A DNA stretch of 64,000 nt from Nocardia terrae (GCF_009760405.1 NZ_WRPP01000004.1:558001-622000), one strand, 5' to 3'. Counted from the first letter of the stretch, positions 1 through 10,202 are shown. Notes: generated from the letters alone by a model not told the origin. Numbers and translations: made by a program.

Positions 1-843
1 GATGCCATGGCCGAGTGGAACAACCGGGTCACCCAGCTGACCGTCGCGGCGCAGGCCACCGTCGCGCAGCGCTACGGGCGACTCGCCGCGCACACCTACA
101 TGGCCGGGGTCTCCAATGGCGGCTACCTGGTGCGGTGGCAATTGGAGAACGCGCCCTGGCTCTACGACGGCGGCGTGGATTGGGAGGGCACGCTGTGGAG
201 CGATGCCGCGAACCCGCTGACCTTCCTGCCGCCCGCCATCGCGAATTACGGTGACTCGGCGTCGAATCCGGTCGCCCGTGCCGCCGTGGTCGCCGCGGGC
301 TTCCCGGCCGAGTCGCAGCCGCTGTGGGAATACCACGACAAGACCTATTGGGATCTCACGCAACGGGTCTACCGCCAGGAGTTCGATCCCTCGTATTCGT
401 CCGTGGTGGCCGGAACTCCGTTCTGCGCGAGCGGAACTCCGCAGTGCGACGCCGACTACGATTACGCCTCGCGTCCGGCCGCGGTCCACGACGCGGTCGC
501 TCGCATCGCGCTGACCGGCCGAATTCAGAAGCCGCTCATCACTGTTCACGGCACCCTCGACACCCTGCTGCCGATCGGGCGTGACTCCGACCTCTATGCC
601 GCCATGATCCGGGACCAGGGTCGTGCCGACCTGCACCGGTACTACCGGGTCGAGGGCGGCAACCACGTGGACGGCCTGTACGACACCCACCCGGATCTGC
701 TGCGGCCCATGCTGCCCTGCTTCCGCAGCGCCTTCTCCGCACTCGAATCCTGGACGGCCGCAGGGCAATTGCCGCCGCCGGACGCGACCCTGGCTCGGCC
801 CGCCGCCGGCGACCCGGCCAATACCTGCCCACTGGGCAACTGA
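1..843 (+). CDS. alpha/beta hydrolase, tannase/feruloyl-esterase-like (5' end cut by window)
   Basis: Only the C-terminal part of the gene is visible. The frame is open to base 1, so the ATG at 7 is probably internal. The visible 280 residues hold an alpha/beta-hydrolase triad in order: a nucleophile elbow GVSNGGY near residue 37, an Asp in HGTLDTLLP, and a late His in GGNHVDG. The wide spacing and the NGGY elbow resemble secreted tannase/feruloyl-esterase or 3-hydroxybutyrate-oligomer hydrolase families; the exact family and substrate cannot be fixed from this fragment. Four cysteines fit an exported, disulfide-bonded enzyme. An unknown exported protein follows 11 bp downstream and a PHA depolymerase lies further on, so a role in degrading extracellular ester polymers is a reasonable inference. 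Confidence 0.75.
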   Translation, partial: DAMAEWNNRVTQLTVAAQATVAQRYGRLAAHTYMAGVSNGGYLVRWQLENAPWLYDGGVDWEGTLWSDAANPLTFLPPAIANYGDSASNPVARAAVVAAGFPAESQPLWEYHDKTYWDLTQRVYRQEFDPSYSSVVAGTPFCASGTPQCDADYDYASRPAAVHDAVARIALTGRIQKPLITVHGTLDTLLPIGRDSDLYAAMIRDQGRADLHRYYRVEGGNHVDGLYDTHPDLLRPMLPCFRSAFSALESWTAAGQLPPPDATLARPAAGDPANTCPLGN

Positions 844-854
844 GAGAAAGAAGA

Positions 855-1553
855 ATGATGAGGAAGTCCATCGCGGCGTCGCTGCTGTTCGCTGCCGCCG
901 CCGGAATCGCCGCCGGTCCCGCCGGGGCGGCCCACGCCGAGGCCGAGACCGGCGTCGTCAATTACACCGCGACCAGCTCCGCGACCGACAGCGTGATCCG
1001 CACGGACGCGGGTTCCCTGGTCGTCGAGAACGGCACCTTCGAGATCGAGGCCGCCGACGGCACCGTCGTCGCGGGCATGCCGCTGTCGTTCCGGGTGGAC
1101 GACTTCGAGTTCCCGATCGCCGCGGATATTTCCGGCGGAGCGCACACGGCCACCCTGACCCCGCAGTTCGACGAGGCGCACGCGGTGTACAAGCCGGTGT
1201 CGCTGCCGTACGAGGACCAGGCGCCCTGGAAGACCCAATACGATCGCGAGCAGGTCGCCTGGGCCCGCCTGCGTGACACCATCGGCATGGGCGCGACCAT
1301 CGGCACGGTGGTCGGCGGCCTGGGCGGCGCGGCGCTCGGCTGCGTCATCGGCGGCGTCGTCTTCGCCGCGGCGACGGCCCCGCTGGCCACGATGTTCGGC
1401 GTCGGCCCGCTCGCCGGCTGCCTCATCGGCGCTTCCACCGTCGGGTTCCTGGGCACCATCGCGGGCCAGCTCTTCGTGACCGCTCCGGTCGCCATCGCCG
1501 CCGCGATCCAGTACTTCACCACCATCAACGCGCCGTTCACACCGGCGAAGTAA
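855..1553 (+). CDS. exported protein of unknown function
   Basis: I do not recognise a family. The protein (232 aa) begins with a clear Sec signal peptide: MMRK, then a hydrophobic Ala-rich core and a probable cleavage site after AHA near residue 29. A polar region of about 100 residues follows, then a long Gly/Ala-rich hydrophobic segment (about residues 145-225) with GxxxG-like spacing that could insert in a membrane. A purine-rich ribosome site (GAGAAAG at 844-850) precedes two adjacent ATGs at 855 and 858; the second has the better spacing. It starts 11 bp after the preceding hydrolase, so the two are probably co-transcribed. A hairpin terminator follows. Confidence 0.8.
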   Translation: MMRKSIAASLLFAAAAGIAAGPAGAAHAEAETGVVNYTATSSATDSVIRTDAGSLVVENGTFEIEAADGTVVAGMPLSFRVDDFEFPIAADISGGAHTATLTPQFDEAHAVYKPVSLPYEDQAPWKTQYDREQVAWARLRDTIGMGATIGTVVGGLGGAALGCVIGGVVFAAATAPLATMFGVGPLAGCLIGASTVGFLGTIAGQLFVTAPVAIAAAIQYFTTINAPFTPAK

Positions 1554-1561
1554 CACCCTCC

Positions 1562-1587
1562 CCCGCCCGGCGGGCAGGCCGGGCGGG
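1562..1587 (+). terminator. GC-rich hairpin terminator
   Basis: Perfect 10-bp inverted repeat, CCCGCCCGGC at 1562-1571 and GCCGGGCGGG at 1578-1587, with a 6-nt loop. It starts 8 bp after the stop of the exported protein. The following tract is T-poor, as is common in high-GC actinobacteria. It separates the two-gene unit from the PHA depolymerase. Confidence 0.6.
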
Positions 1588-1622
1588 TTCGAGGTTCATT
1601 CCCCAATGTTGAGGAAACCCGC

Positions 1623-2918
1623 ATGAAATTGCGAAACGCTGTATCCGCCTTGGCGATTGCCTCCGGACTCGCCGCGATCACCGCGTCCGTGGTGACCGCC
1701 GCCGTCCCCACCCCGACTCCGGGCTCGCTGCAGGGCTACAACATCAGCGCCACCTACGTCGCCGGTGTGTCGTCCGGCGGATACATGGCCAATCAACTCC
1801 ATGTCGCGTACTCGGGCACGTTCAAGGGCGCGGGAATCTTCACCGCGGGCCCGTACGACTGTGCGCAGGACAATGTTTCGACCGCGCTGGAGTCCTGCAT
1901 GAATACCCATATGGCGCGCAAGACACCCGCTCAGCTGGAACAGGAGACCAAGGATCGGGCCAATGCCGGTACGGTCGACCCCGTCTCCGGTCTGTCGGGT
2001 TCGAAGGTCTACCTGTATCACGGCACCAGCGACACCACCGTGGCCGCGGCCGTCAACGACGACTTGGCCACGTACTACCGGGATTTGGGCGCGAACGTGG
2101 TGTACAACAACTCCACTGCCGCCGGGCACTCGTGGGTGAGCCCGCTCGGGCCGGTCAGCTGCTCGACCACGGCATCGCCCTTCATCAACAACTGCGACAA
2201 CGATCCCGAACACGACATGCTCGCCCAGCTCCTGGGGAATGTGAAGCCCGCCGGCGCTTCCGCCCTCACCGGCAAGCTGATCCAGTTCGACCAGGGCCAA
2301 TACACCGGCGGCAGTGCGGGTTCCATCAGTATGGACGACAAGGGCTTCGCCTACGTCCCGTCCTCCTGCGCCTCCGGCACCTCGTGCACGCTGCTGGTCG
2401 CCCTGCACGGCTGCAAACAGGGCTACAGCTTCAGCGATTCGAACGGCACCATCGGCGACACCTTCATGAAGGACGCCAACCTCAACGAATACGCGGACAC
2501 CAACGACATCATCGTCCTGTATCCCCAGGCGATCACCACCACCGGCAGTAATCCACAGGGCTGCTGGGACTGGTGGGGATACACCAACAACGCCTACGCC
2601 GAACACAACGGCCCGCAGATGAAGGCCATCATGTCGATGGTGACCGCGCTGACCACCAGCACGCCGCCGACCTCGACCACGACGTCGCCGACCACGACTA
2701 CGACACCGCCCACGTCGACCACGGCACCGCCGACGTCGACGACCCCCGCACCGATCTGCATCACCGACAGCAATTACAACCAGACCGTGGCAGGCCGAGC
2801 ACACCAGAATCTCGGCGAGACCTACGCCAACGGCTCCGACCAGGACCTGGGCCTGTGGAACACCTACAACATGAGCTCGCTGAAGCAGACCTCTCCCGGT
2901 TACTGGGAAAAGTGCTGA
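1623..2918 (+). CDS. secreted short-chain polyhydroxyalkanoate depolymerase, catalytic domain type 2
   Basis: A 431-residue exported esterase predicted to hydrolyse extracellular short-chain PHA such as poly-3-hydroxybutyrate. A signal peptide occupies about residues 1-30 (MKLRNAVSALAIASGLAAI). The lipase-box serine lies in GVSSGGYMANQL near residue 52. An Asp (YHGTSDTTV) and a His (AAGHSW) complete the triad, and an oxyanion-type LHGCKQGY segment comes later, as in type 2 PHB depolymerases. A low-complexity Thr/Pro/Ser linker (about residues 343-377) joins the catalytic domain to a short C-terminal module beginning at ICITDSNY and ending in Cys, resembling the small domain that closes such enzymes and binds substrate. 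The linker is encoded by repeated ACC/ACG codons. Terminators flank the gene, so it is probably monocistronic. Confidence 0.88.
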   Translation: MKLRNAVSALAIASGLAAITASVVTAAVPTPTPGSLQGYNISATYVAGVSSGGYMANQLHVAYSGTFKGAGIFTAGPYDCAQDNVSTALESCMNTHMARKTPAQLEQETKDRANAGTVDPVSGLSGSKVYLYHGTSDTTVAAAVNDDLATYYRDLGANVVYNNSTAAGHSWVSPLGPVSCSTTASPFINNCDNDPEHDMLAQLLGNVKPAGASALTGKLIQFDQGQYTGGSAGSISMDDKGFAYVPSSCASGTSCTLLVALHGCKQGYSFSDSNGTIGDTFMKDANLNEYADTNDIIVLYPQAITTTGSNPQGCWDWWGYTNNAYAEHNGPQMKAIMSMVTALTTSTPPTSTTTSPTTTTTPPTSTTAPPTSTTPAPICITDSNYNQTVAGRAHQNLGETYANGSDQDLGLWNTYNMSSLKQTSPGYWEKC

Positions 2919-2932
2919 GCAGCAGATGAATT

Positions 2933-2961
2933 CGGCCCGGTGCGCGATGCGCACCGGGCCG
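2933..2961. terminator. bidirectional hairpin terminator
   Basis: Perfect 13-bp inverted repeat, CGGCCCGGTGCGC and GCGCACCGGGCCG, with a 3-nt loop. It lies between the convergent ends of the PHA depolymerase (2918) and leuS (2979) and can serve both. Confidence 0.8.
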
Positions 2962-2978
2962 ATTCCGGTCGGTTGCCG

Positions 2979-5852
<2,874 letters not shown>

Positions 5853-5953
5853 GGTCCTGCCTTCTTTGTCCAGCCAATCCCCGATAAGGTCGCTCACCAG
5901 GGTAAAACGTCGCCACCCCGGTCCCCAAAAAGGGTGTGACCCGCGTTGCGGAG

Positions 5954-5959
5954 TAGCCT
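5954..5959 (+). promoter_or_regulatory. -10 box of a leaderless promoter
   Basis: TAGCCT ends 7 nt before GTG 5967 with no ribosome site between. This fits a transcript that begins at the start codon. Confidence 0.6.
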
Positions 5960-5966
5960 TCACCGG

Positions 5967-6371
5967 GTGTTCTTCGTGGCGCTGATCCTCTTTGTCTTCG
6001 CGGCTGTGGCCGTGGTCACGGGCGTGCTCGGGCTCACCGGCACCCTGCCCGGCAACCGGTACTTCGGGGTGCATTCGGAGGCGGCGGTGAAAACCGAGGA
6101 AGCCTTCAAGCTGGCCAACAAGGTGGCCGCGCCGACCTCCATCGTGGCGGGACTGCTGCTCGCGGCCAGTGGTGCGGTGGCGGTCGTGGCGGGCGGAATT
6201 CCCGCGCTGATCGTCGCCGTGGTGGCCGTGGTCATCGCGCTGTTCACCCTGGGCGCGGGTGCGGCGGCCGCCGAGAAGGCGCTCGCCACGGCCTTTCCCG
6301 AGGAGAAGGTCGGCGGTTGCGGGAGCGCCTGCGGCTCCTGCTCGCTGCGTGACGCCTGCGAGCCCGCGTAG
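5967..6371 (+). CDS. SdpI/YfhL-family membrane protein
   Basis: Small membrane protein with three hydrophobic helices (about residues 1-24, 50-70 and 75-103). The short loop between the first two contains a [24 protein letters not shown]-like stretch, the pattern typical of the SdpI/YhfL family (NRxxGxRT...W..AN). Bacillus SdpI is an immunity protein against the SDP toxin; most actinobacterial members have no known role. The tail is odd: a cysteine-rich C-terminus with four Cys in [14 protein letters not shown], which could bind metal or form disulfides. GTG 5967 is preferred over TTG 5946 because the TAGCCT box fits a leaderless start there (134 aa). The stop abuts the stop of the convergent acetyltransferase with no gap. 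Confidence 0.8.
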   Translation: MFFVALILFVFAAVAVVTGVLGLTGTLPGNRYFGVHSEAAVKTEEAFKLANKVAAPTSIVAGLLLAASGAVAVVAGGIPALIVAVVAVVIALFTLGAGAAAAEKALATAFPEEKVGGCGSACGSCSLRDACEPA

Positions 6372-6803
6372 TCAGTTCGTGACGGACCGGCGCATCCAGA
6401 TGTGCGGGATGCCCGCGTCCATGCCGATCTCGCCGTACGCCTCATATCCGAGCTTCTCGTAGAAGCCGCGGGCCCGCGTTTGCGAATGCAGTTCGACCGC
6501 GCCCAATCCGCGCTCGCGCACCCGTTCCTCGATGGCCCGGACGAGAGCCACGCCCAGTCCGGTGCCCCGTGTCTCCTCCAGTACCGCGAGCCGCCCGAGC
6601 ACACCCACTCCGCCCTGGACGATCAGCCGCCCGGCCCCGACGGGCTTGCCGTCCAGCCGGGCGAGGAAATGATCGGCTACCTCGTCGAGTTCATCGATCT
6701 CGATCTCCGCGGGCACGCCCTGCTCATCCACGAACACCTTCATGCGCACGGCATAGGCATCGGCTAGTTCCTGCTCGGTGCTGACGGTGACGACCTCGAT
6801 CAT
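6372..6803 (-). CDS. GNAT-family N-acetyltransferase
   Basis: A 143-residue single-domain acetyltransferase. Visible GNAT features are an N-terminal strand with VFVDEQGVP, the central VLGRLAVLEETRGTGLGVALVRAIEE segment that forms the acetyl-CoA pyrophosphate loop (motif A, RGTGLG), and a C-terminal ELHSQTRARGFYEKLGYEAYG strand-helix-strand. The VFVDEQGVPAEIEIDELD start is typical of the YitI/ElaA-like group, whose substrates are mostly unknown. It lies 27 bp downstream of the small partner gene of the DUF692 cluster on the same strand, so it may be the last gene of that operon. A CATGCT box 6 nt before the ATG could also give it its own leaderless start. Confidence 0.88.
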   Translation of the reverse strand: MIEVVTVSTEQELADAYAVRMKVFVDEQGVPAEIEIDELDEVADHFLARLDGKPVGAGRLIVQGGVGVLGRLAVLEETRGTGLGVALVRAIEERVRERGLGAVELHSQTRARGFYEKLGYEAYGEIGMDAGIPHIWMRRSVTN

Positions 6804-6830
6804 GGGAACAGCATGCCCGAGCGTCCGAGC

Positions 6831-7214
6831 TCACTTGCCGAGAGTTCGCCACAACGGTCGACGCTTCGCATGTGGTTCGGGTAGACCCAGCTCCCGGGCG
6901 AAGGCGGCGGCATCGTCGGCGGTGGTCGTCTTCGGCCGCGTCCGAGCCCACTCGACATAGCGGGCGGTGAAATCGGCTCCGGCGGCATGCACGAGACGAG
7001 GAAAGCGCCGCCGCACCTCCTCGGCGCGTTTGTGCAGCAGCCCGTGAGCGGTGGCGGCGAGGTCGGCCGCGTCGAATCCGGGCGGCGGCTCGTCCCCGGC
7101 CACCAGCGCACGCACCACCTCCGCCTGCCGCTGCGCCAGCGTGCGGGCGGCCGGATCGGCGGGGCCGCGGATACCGGAATCCATGTCACGCATGCCGGGA
7201 TCGATGCCGCTCAT
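6831..7214 (-). CDS. small partner protein of the DUF692 (MNIO) enzyme, SCO6045-like
   Basis: A 127-residue soluble protein. After a Met/Asp/Gly-rich start (residues 1-20) comes a helical domain with RQAEVVRALVAGDEPPPGFDAADL and HKRAEEVRRRFPRLV, then RYVEWAR and a basic C-terminus LPEPHAKRRPLWRTLGK. The layout resembles the small proteins encoded next to DUF692 enzymes in actinobacteria (SCO6045-type) and, loosely, the N-terminal part of DUF2063/HvfC partners. Such partners are thought to deliver the precursor to the enzyme. The start is fixed by an ATGA overlap with the DUF692 stop at 7211-7214, which indicates translational coupling. No catalytic residues are obvious, and the function is inferred from context. 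Confidence 0.75.
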   Translation of the reverse strand: MSGIDPGMRDMDSGIRGPADPAARTLAQRQAEVVRALVAGDEPPPGFDAADLAATAHGLLHKRAEEVRRRFPRLVHAAGADFTARYVEWARTRPKTTTADDAAAFARELGLPEPHAKRRPLWRTLGK

Positions 7215-8155
7215 GCCGGAACCGAATCGGAGCGCACGGTGATCGGCGGCCGTCCGGCGGCCGTGGCAATCGCATTGAGCTCGGTGAGCAGTTCGGTTGC
7301 GGGCGGATAGTTTCCGTCTCGTTCGAGCATGAGCGGCACCGTGCGACCCGGCGCGAATTCGGCCACCAGGTCCAGCACCTCGGCCGGGACGGGGTGCGTA
7401 TGGGTGTCGATGTAACGGCCGCCGGATTCGTGCCCGCCCGCGATATGGCAGTAGGCCAGGCGTTCGGCGGGCAGGCGCAGCAGTTCGGCCAGCGGATCCC
7501 GAGCGGCGTTGCGCGCGTTGGCATAGACGTTGGCGATATCGAGCAGCAGATACACCCCGGTACGCTCGACCAGCTCCTGGAGGAACTCGGCCTCGGTGTA
7601 CTCGGCGTCCGGCCACTCGAACAGCGCGGCGATGTTCTCCACCGCGAGCGGCACGTCGAGCTGGCTCATGGTGCGGAAGATATTGCGCTCCAACACGTCC
7701 AGTGCCTCACCGGTGCAGGGGAGCGGCAGCAGATGCCCTGCCTCGAGGCCGCCCGCGCGCACGAACGCGATGTGCTCGCTCACCAGCGGTGAGCCCAATG
7801 CCCGCGCGCAGTCCGCGAGGTGGGCGACCCGCCGATCGTCCACCGGTTCCGCGCTCCCGAGAGACAGCGAGATGCCGTGTGGCACAGCGGGAATGTCTCG
7901 GTCGAGGAGGGCCACGAGCTCCTCGGGCACGGTGACACCCGGTCCGCGACGGACCGCATCGCCGCCGGAGGCGATACCGCCGAGCCCACGCGGGGCCCGG
8001 CCGCGCCGACCGCCGGATCGCCCGGAGTCGTTCGCCGCCAAGCTTTCCGCGATCACCTCGCAGAATCCGATGCCGTCCAGGTCCGCGATCATGCCGCAGA
8101 TCTCGCGCCGCCAGCCGATGCCCAGCGCGCCCGATGACAGTGGGCTTCCGGTCAT
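7211..8155 (-). CDS. DUF692 family multinuclear non-heme iron oxidative enzyme (MNIO)
   Basis: A 314-residue TIM-barrel-like DUF692 protein. Characterised members (MbnB, TglH, bufferin-type enzymes) use two or three iron ions and oxygen to modify cysteines or backbone in ribosomal peptides. All expected metal-ligand motifs are present: PHG (His93), SEH (Glu127/His128), VEN (Glu173), DIANVYAN (Asp206, Asn209), HIAG (His237), DTHTH (Asp250, His252) and LERDGNYP (Glu278). An Arg/Gly-rich insertion at about residues 44-73, between the first strand and the PHG motif, is unusual. I start at ATG 8155 because it overlaps the stop of the upstream membrane protein as ATGA and is preceded by GGAGGG, which itself lies in the Cys/Gly codons of that protein. 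ATG 8164 is the alternative. Its partner gene overlaps downstream. Confidence 0.93.
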   Translation of the reverse strand: MTGSPLSSGALGIGWRREICGMIADLDGIGFCEVIAESLAANDSGRSGGRRGRAPRGLGGIASGGDAVRRGPGVTVPEELVALLDRDIPAVPHGISLSLGSAEPVDDRRVAHLADCARALGSPLVSEHIAFVRAGGLEAGHLLPLPCTGEALDVLERNIFRTMSQLDVPLAVENIAALFEWPDAEYTEAEFLQELVERTGVYLLLDIANVYANARNAARDPLAELLRLPAERLAYCHIAGGHESGGRYIDTHTHPVPAEVLDLVAEFAPGRTVPLMLERDGNYPPATELLTELNAIATAAGRPPITVRSDSVPA

Positions 8156-9093
8156 CCGCCGCACCCTCCTCCACAGCTACTGCCGCAGCTGCTCCCGCAA
8201 CTGCTGGAGCTCCCGCAGCTGCTACCGCTGCCACTGTCGCTGGTGCCGCAGCTCGACCCGGAACCGCAACTGCTGCCACTGCTTCCAGCACCCGCGGCGG
8301 CTATGTCGGCCGCCCCGGCGAGCGCGGGATCGAGCGCCCACAGCACCATGGCTCCGTACAGCGCGACGGCGAGGGCGGCGCTGTCGGGACCGTACGCGGA
8401 ATAGGCGGGTGCGTTGGCCGGGCGCAGGTGCCGGTTGCTCGCCGTGGCGCCGTCGAGGGCGTCGCGCCCGCGCTGGGTCAGGCGCGGTGCTCGCCCCACC
8501 AGCAAGGTGAGGACGGCCAGCATGATCATGGCGACGATCAGGAACCCGACGGGATGACGGTTCGAGGCGAACAACCGCGCGAAGCCCAGCACGAGCAGCC
8601 CGATCAAGGGAATCCGGGCCGACCACAGCGATTTTCGCTGCCGCTCGCCGAACAGGTAGCCGCGCGTGACGAGGCTCTCGCGCAGCCCGCGCACGGCGGT
8701 GCCGGTCGCCAGGACCATTTCGGGGACACGTCGCCGTTCGGTGCCGAGCAGATGCGTGTACAGCGTGCCGGAGATGGGATCCAGCTGGTTCTGCTCGGCG
8801 GTGCTGGGCGTCCGCACCGGCTTGCCGGTGGAGTCGATGAGCTGGTGCCCGCGCAATTGCGCGAGCCCCGCCAGCACCGGTCTGCGGTCGTCGACCAGCA
8901 TGGCGGTCTCGCTGGGCCGCAACGGTCCCGCGGGCGGCCAGGCCGGATCGATCGCGCGAAAGATGCTCGCCCGCCGGGCGTATCCGAACGCCACCGCCAG
9001 CACACCGGCGATCACATAGAAGGTCAGGAAGGCCGGGCCCGAAATCCCCCAGGTGTCGGGCGCGGGCGCGGCCGCTGCGGTCCACTGGACCAT
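8152..9093 (-). CDS. TIGR04222-type membrane protein with Cys/Gly/Ser-rich tail (candidate modified precursor 1)
   Basis: A 313-residue protein with hydrophobic segments at about residues 21-39, 160-176, 182-200 and 238-256. It has the conserved stretches DTWGISGP (13-20), TRGYLFGER (143-151) and HLRPANAPAYSAYGPD (222-237). Residues 270-313 form a low-complexity tail of Gly, Ser and Cys repeating as GSSC units and ending CGG. All seven cysteines lie in this tail, the first at 276; the rest of the protein has none. This matches the TIGR04222 architecture: a conserved membrane domain followed by low-complexity, often Cys/Gly-rich sequence. The stop codon is shared with the ATG of the DUF692 enzyme. 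The ribosome site GAGGGG precedes the ATG. A role as substrate of the DUF692 enzyme is inferred, not shown. Confidence 0.88.
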   Translation of the reverse strand: MVQWTAAAAPAPDTWGISGPAFLTFYVIAGVLAVAFGYARRASIFRAIDPAWPPAGPLRPSETAMLVDDRRPVLAGLAQLRGHQLIDSTGKPVRTPSTAEQNQLDPISGTLYTHLLGTERRRVPEMVLATGTAVRGLRESLVTRGYLFGERQRKSLWSARIPLIGLLVLGFARLFASNRHPVGFLIVAMIMLAVLTLLVGRAPRLTQRGRDALDGATASNRHLRPANAPAYSAYGPDSAALAVALYGAMVLWALDPALAGAADIAAAGAGSSGSSCGSGSSCGTSDSGSGSSCGSSSSCGSSCGSSCGGGCGG

Positions 9094-9133
9094 GGCGATT
9101 CCCCTCGGGAGTCGTCGTTACTGTCGATCACCA

Positions 9134-9167
9134 CCAGTATCGCGGCGCTTCGGGTTCGGCGTTATCC
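9134..9167 (-). promoter_or_regulatory. bipartite promoter-like element shared by both tail-protein genes
   Basis: On the minus strand GGATAAC (9167-9161) is followed after 19 nt by GATACTGG (9141-9134), 40 nt before the ATG. The same two boxes with the same 19-nt spacing precede the paralogue at 10152-10185. They could be a -35/-10 pair for an alternative sigma factor or a regulator site. Confidence 0.5.
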
Positions 9168-9179
9168 GATGCGGGGCGT

Positions 9180-10109
9180 TCAGCCGCCGCATCCGCCTCC
9201 CCCGCAGCCACCGCCTCCGCAGCCGCCACCCCCGCCACCTCCACCGCACCCGCCGGAGCCGCCCGAACTGCACGAGCTCCCGGCACTGCCGTGAATCCAG
9301 CTACCGGTCGTCGCGTCGACGGCCCCGGCGAGCTGCGGAGCGAAACTCCACAGCGCCCCGGCGCCGAAGAGCGCGACCGCGAGCGCGGCGGCGTCGGGTC
9401 CGTAGGCGGAATACGCGGGGGAGTTGGCCGGGCGCAGGTGCCGGTTCTGCGAGCGGGCGCGGGCCAGGGCCATCCGGCCGCGGTGGGTCAGGCGCGGCGG
9501 CCGGCCCACCAGCCAGACCAGCACGGCCAGCGCGACCAGCGAATCCTCCAGGAACGCGACCGAGTGATGGCCGATCATGCCCGCGATCACCCGGACCAGG
9601 CCCAGCAGTATCAGCGCCGCCAGCGGAATCAATCCCGCCCACAGGGCATTTCGCCGTCTCTCGCCGAACAGGTAGCCGCGTTCGGCGAGGTCGCGGCGCA
9701 AGTGCTCGGTCGCCGTGCCGGTCGCCGCCTCCAGCTCGGACATGCGTCGGGTCAGCGGGTATTTGCGCAGGTAGGCATGAAGGTTCTCGGAGAAGGGATC
9801 CAGGCTCGCCGGATCGGTCGGCTCGGGCCGGGTGACGGGCTTACCGGTGGCGCCGACCAGCCGGTGGCCGCGCAATTGCGCCAGCGCGGCCAGGATCGGT
9901 CGACGGTCGTCCGCCAGCATGGCGGCTTCACTGGGCCGCAGCTGCTCGGCGGGCTGCCGGCCAATGGGCCAGCGCTGCACGGCCGTCCGCCATGCGAATC
10001 CGAACAGCACCGCCAGCCCGGCGGCGATGAGATAGAACCGGAGGAAGTCCGGGCCCGATATCCCCCAGGTATCGGTCGCGGTCGAGGCCGCGGCGGTCCG
10101 CAGGACCAT
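9180..10109 (-). CDS. TIGR04222-type membrane protein with Cys/Gly-rich tail (candidate modified precursor 2)
   Basis: Paralogue of the protein encoded just downstream, 309 aa, with the same order: DTWGISGP (13-20), membrane helix (21-39), LRPSEAAMLADDRRP, ERGYLFGERRR (143-153), paired helices (about 160-202), HLRPANSPAYSAYGPD (224-239), one more helix, then a tail from residue 274. The tail is almost pure Gly with five Cys (first at 280) in GGGGC-type repeats and ends CGG. As in the paralogue, no cysteine occurs outside the tail. ATG 10109 is preceded by GAGGGGGGAA. The frame upstream is open but unrelated. It lies 87 bp before the paralogue on the same strand. A tandem duplication that included the promoter is likely. 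Confidence 0.86.
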   Translation of the reverse strand: MVLRTAAASTATDTWGISGPDFLRFYLIAAGLAVLFGFAWRTAVQRWPIGRQPAEQLRPSEAAMLADDRRPILAALAQLRGHRLVGATGKPVTRPEPTDPASLDPFSENLHAYLRKYPLTRRMSELEAATGTATEHLRRDLAERGYLFGERRRNALWAGLIPLAALILLGLVRVIAGMIGHHSVAFLEDSLVALAVLVWLVGRPPRLTHRGRMALARARSQNRHLRPANSPAYSAYGPDAAALAVALFGAGALWSFAPQLAGAVDATTGSWIHGSAGSSCSSGGSGGCGGGGGGGGCGGGGCGGGGCGG

Positions 10110-10151
10110 GACGATTCCCCCCTCGGAATGCGTCGTGATTATCGATCCCCA

Positions 10152-10185
10152 CCAGTATCCCGCCCGTCCGGGTGCTGTGTTATCC
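10152..10185 (-). promoter_or_regulatory. bipartite promoter-like element upstream of tail protein 2
   Basis: On the minus strand GGATAAC (10185-10179), 19 nt, then GATACTGG (10159-10152), 42 nt before the ATG at 10109. The adjacent TCGATCnCCACCAGTATC block matches the paralogue's upstream region at 17 of 18 positions, while the 19-nt spacer has diverged. The element lies next to the divergent leaderless promoter at 10203. Confidence 0.5.
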
Positions 10186-10202
10186 CCAGGAATTCGGGTG
10201 TT

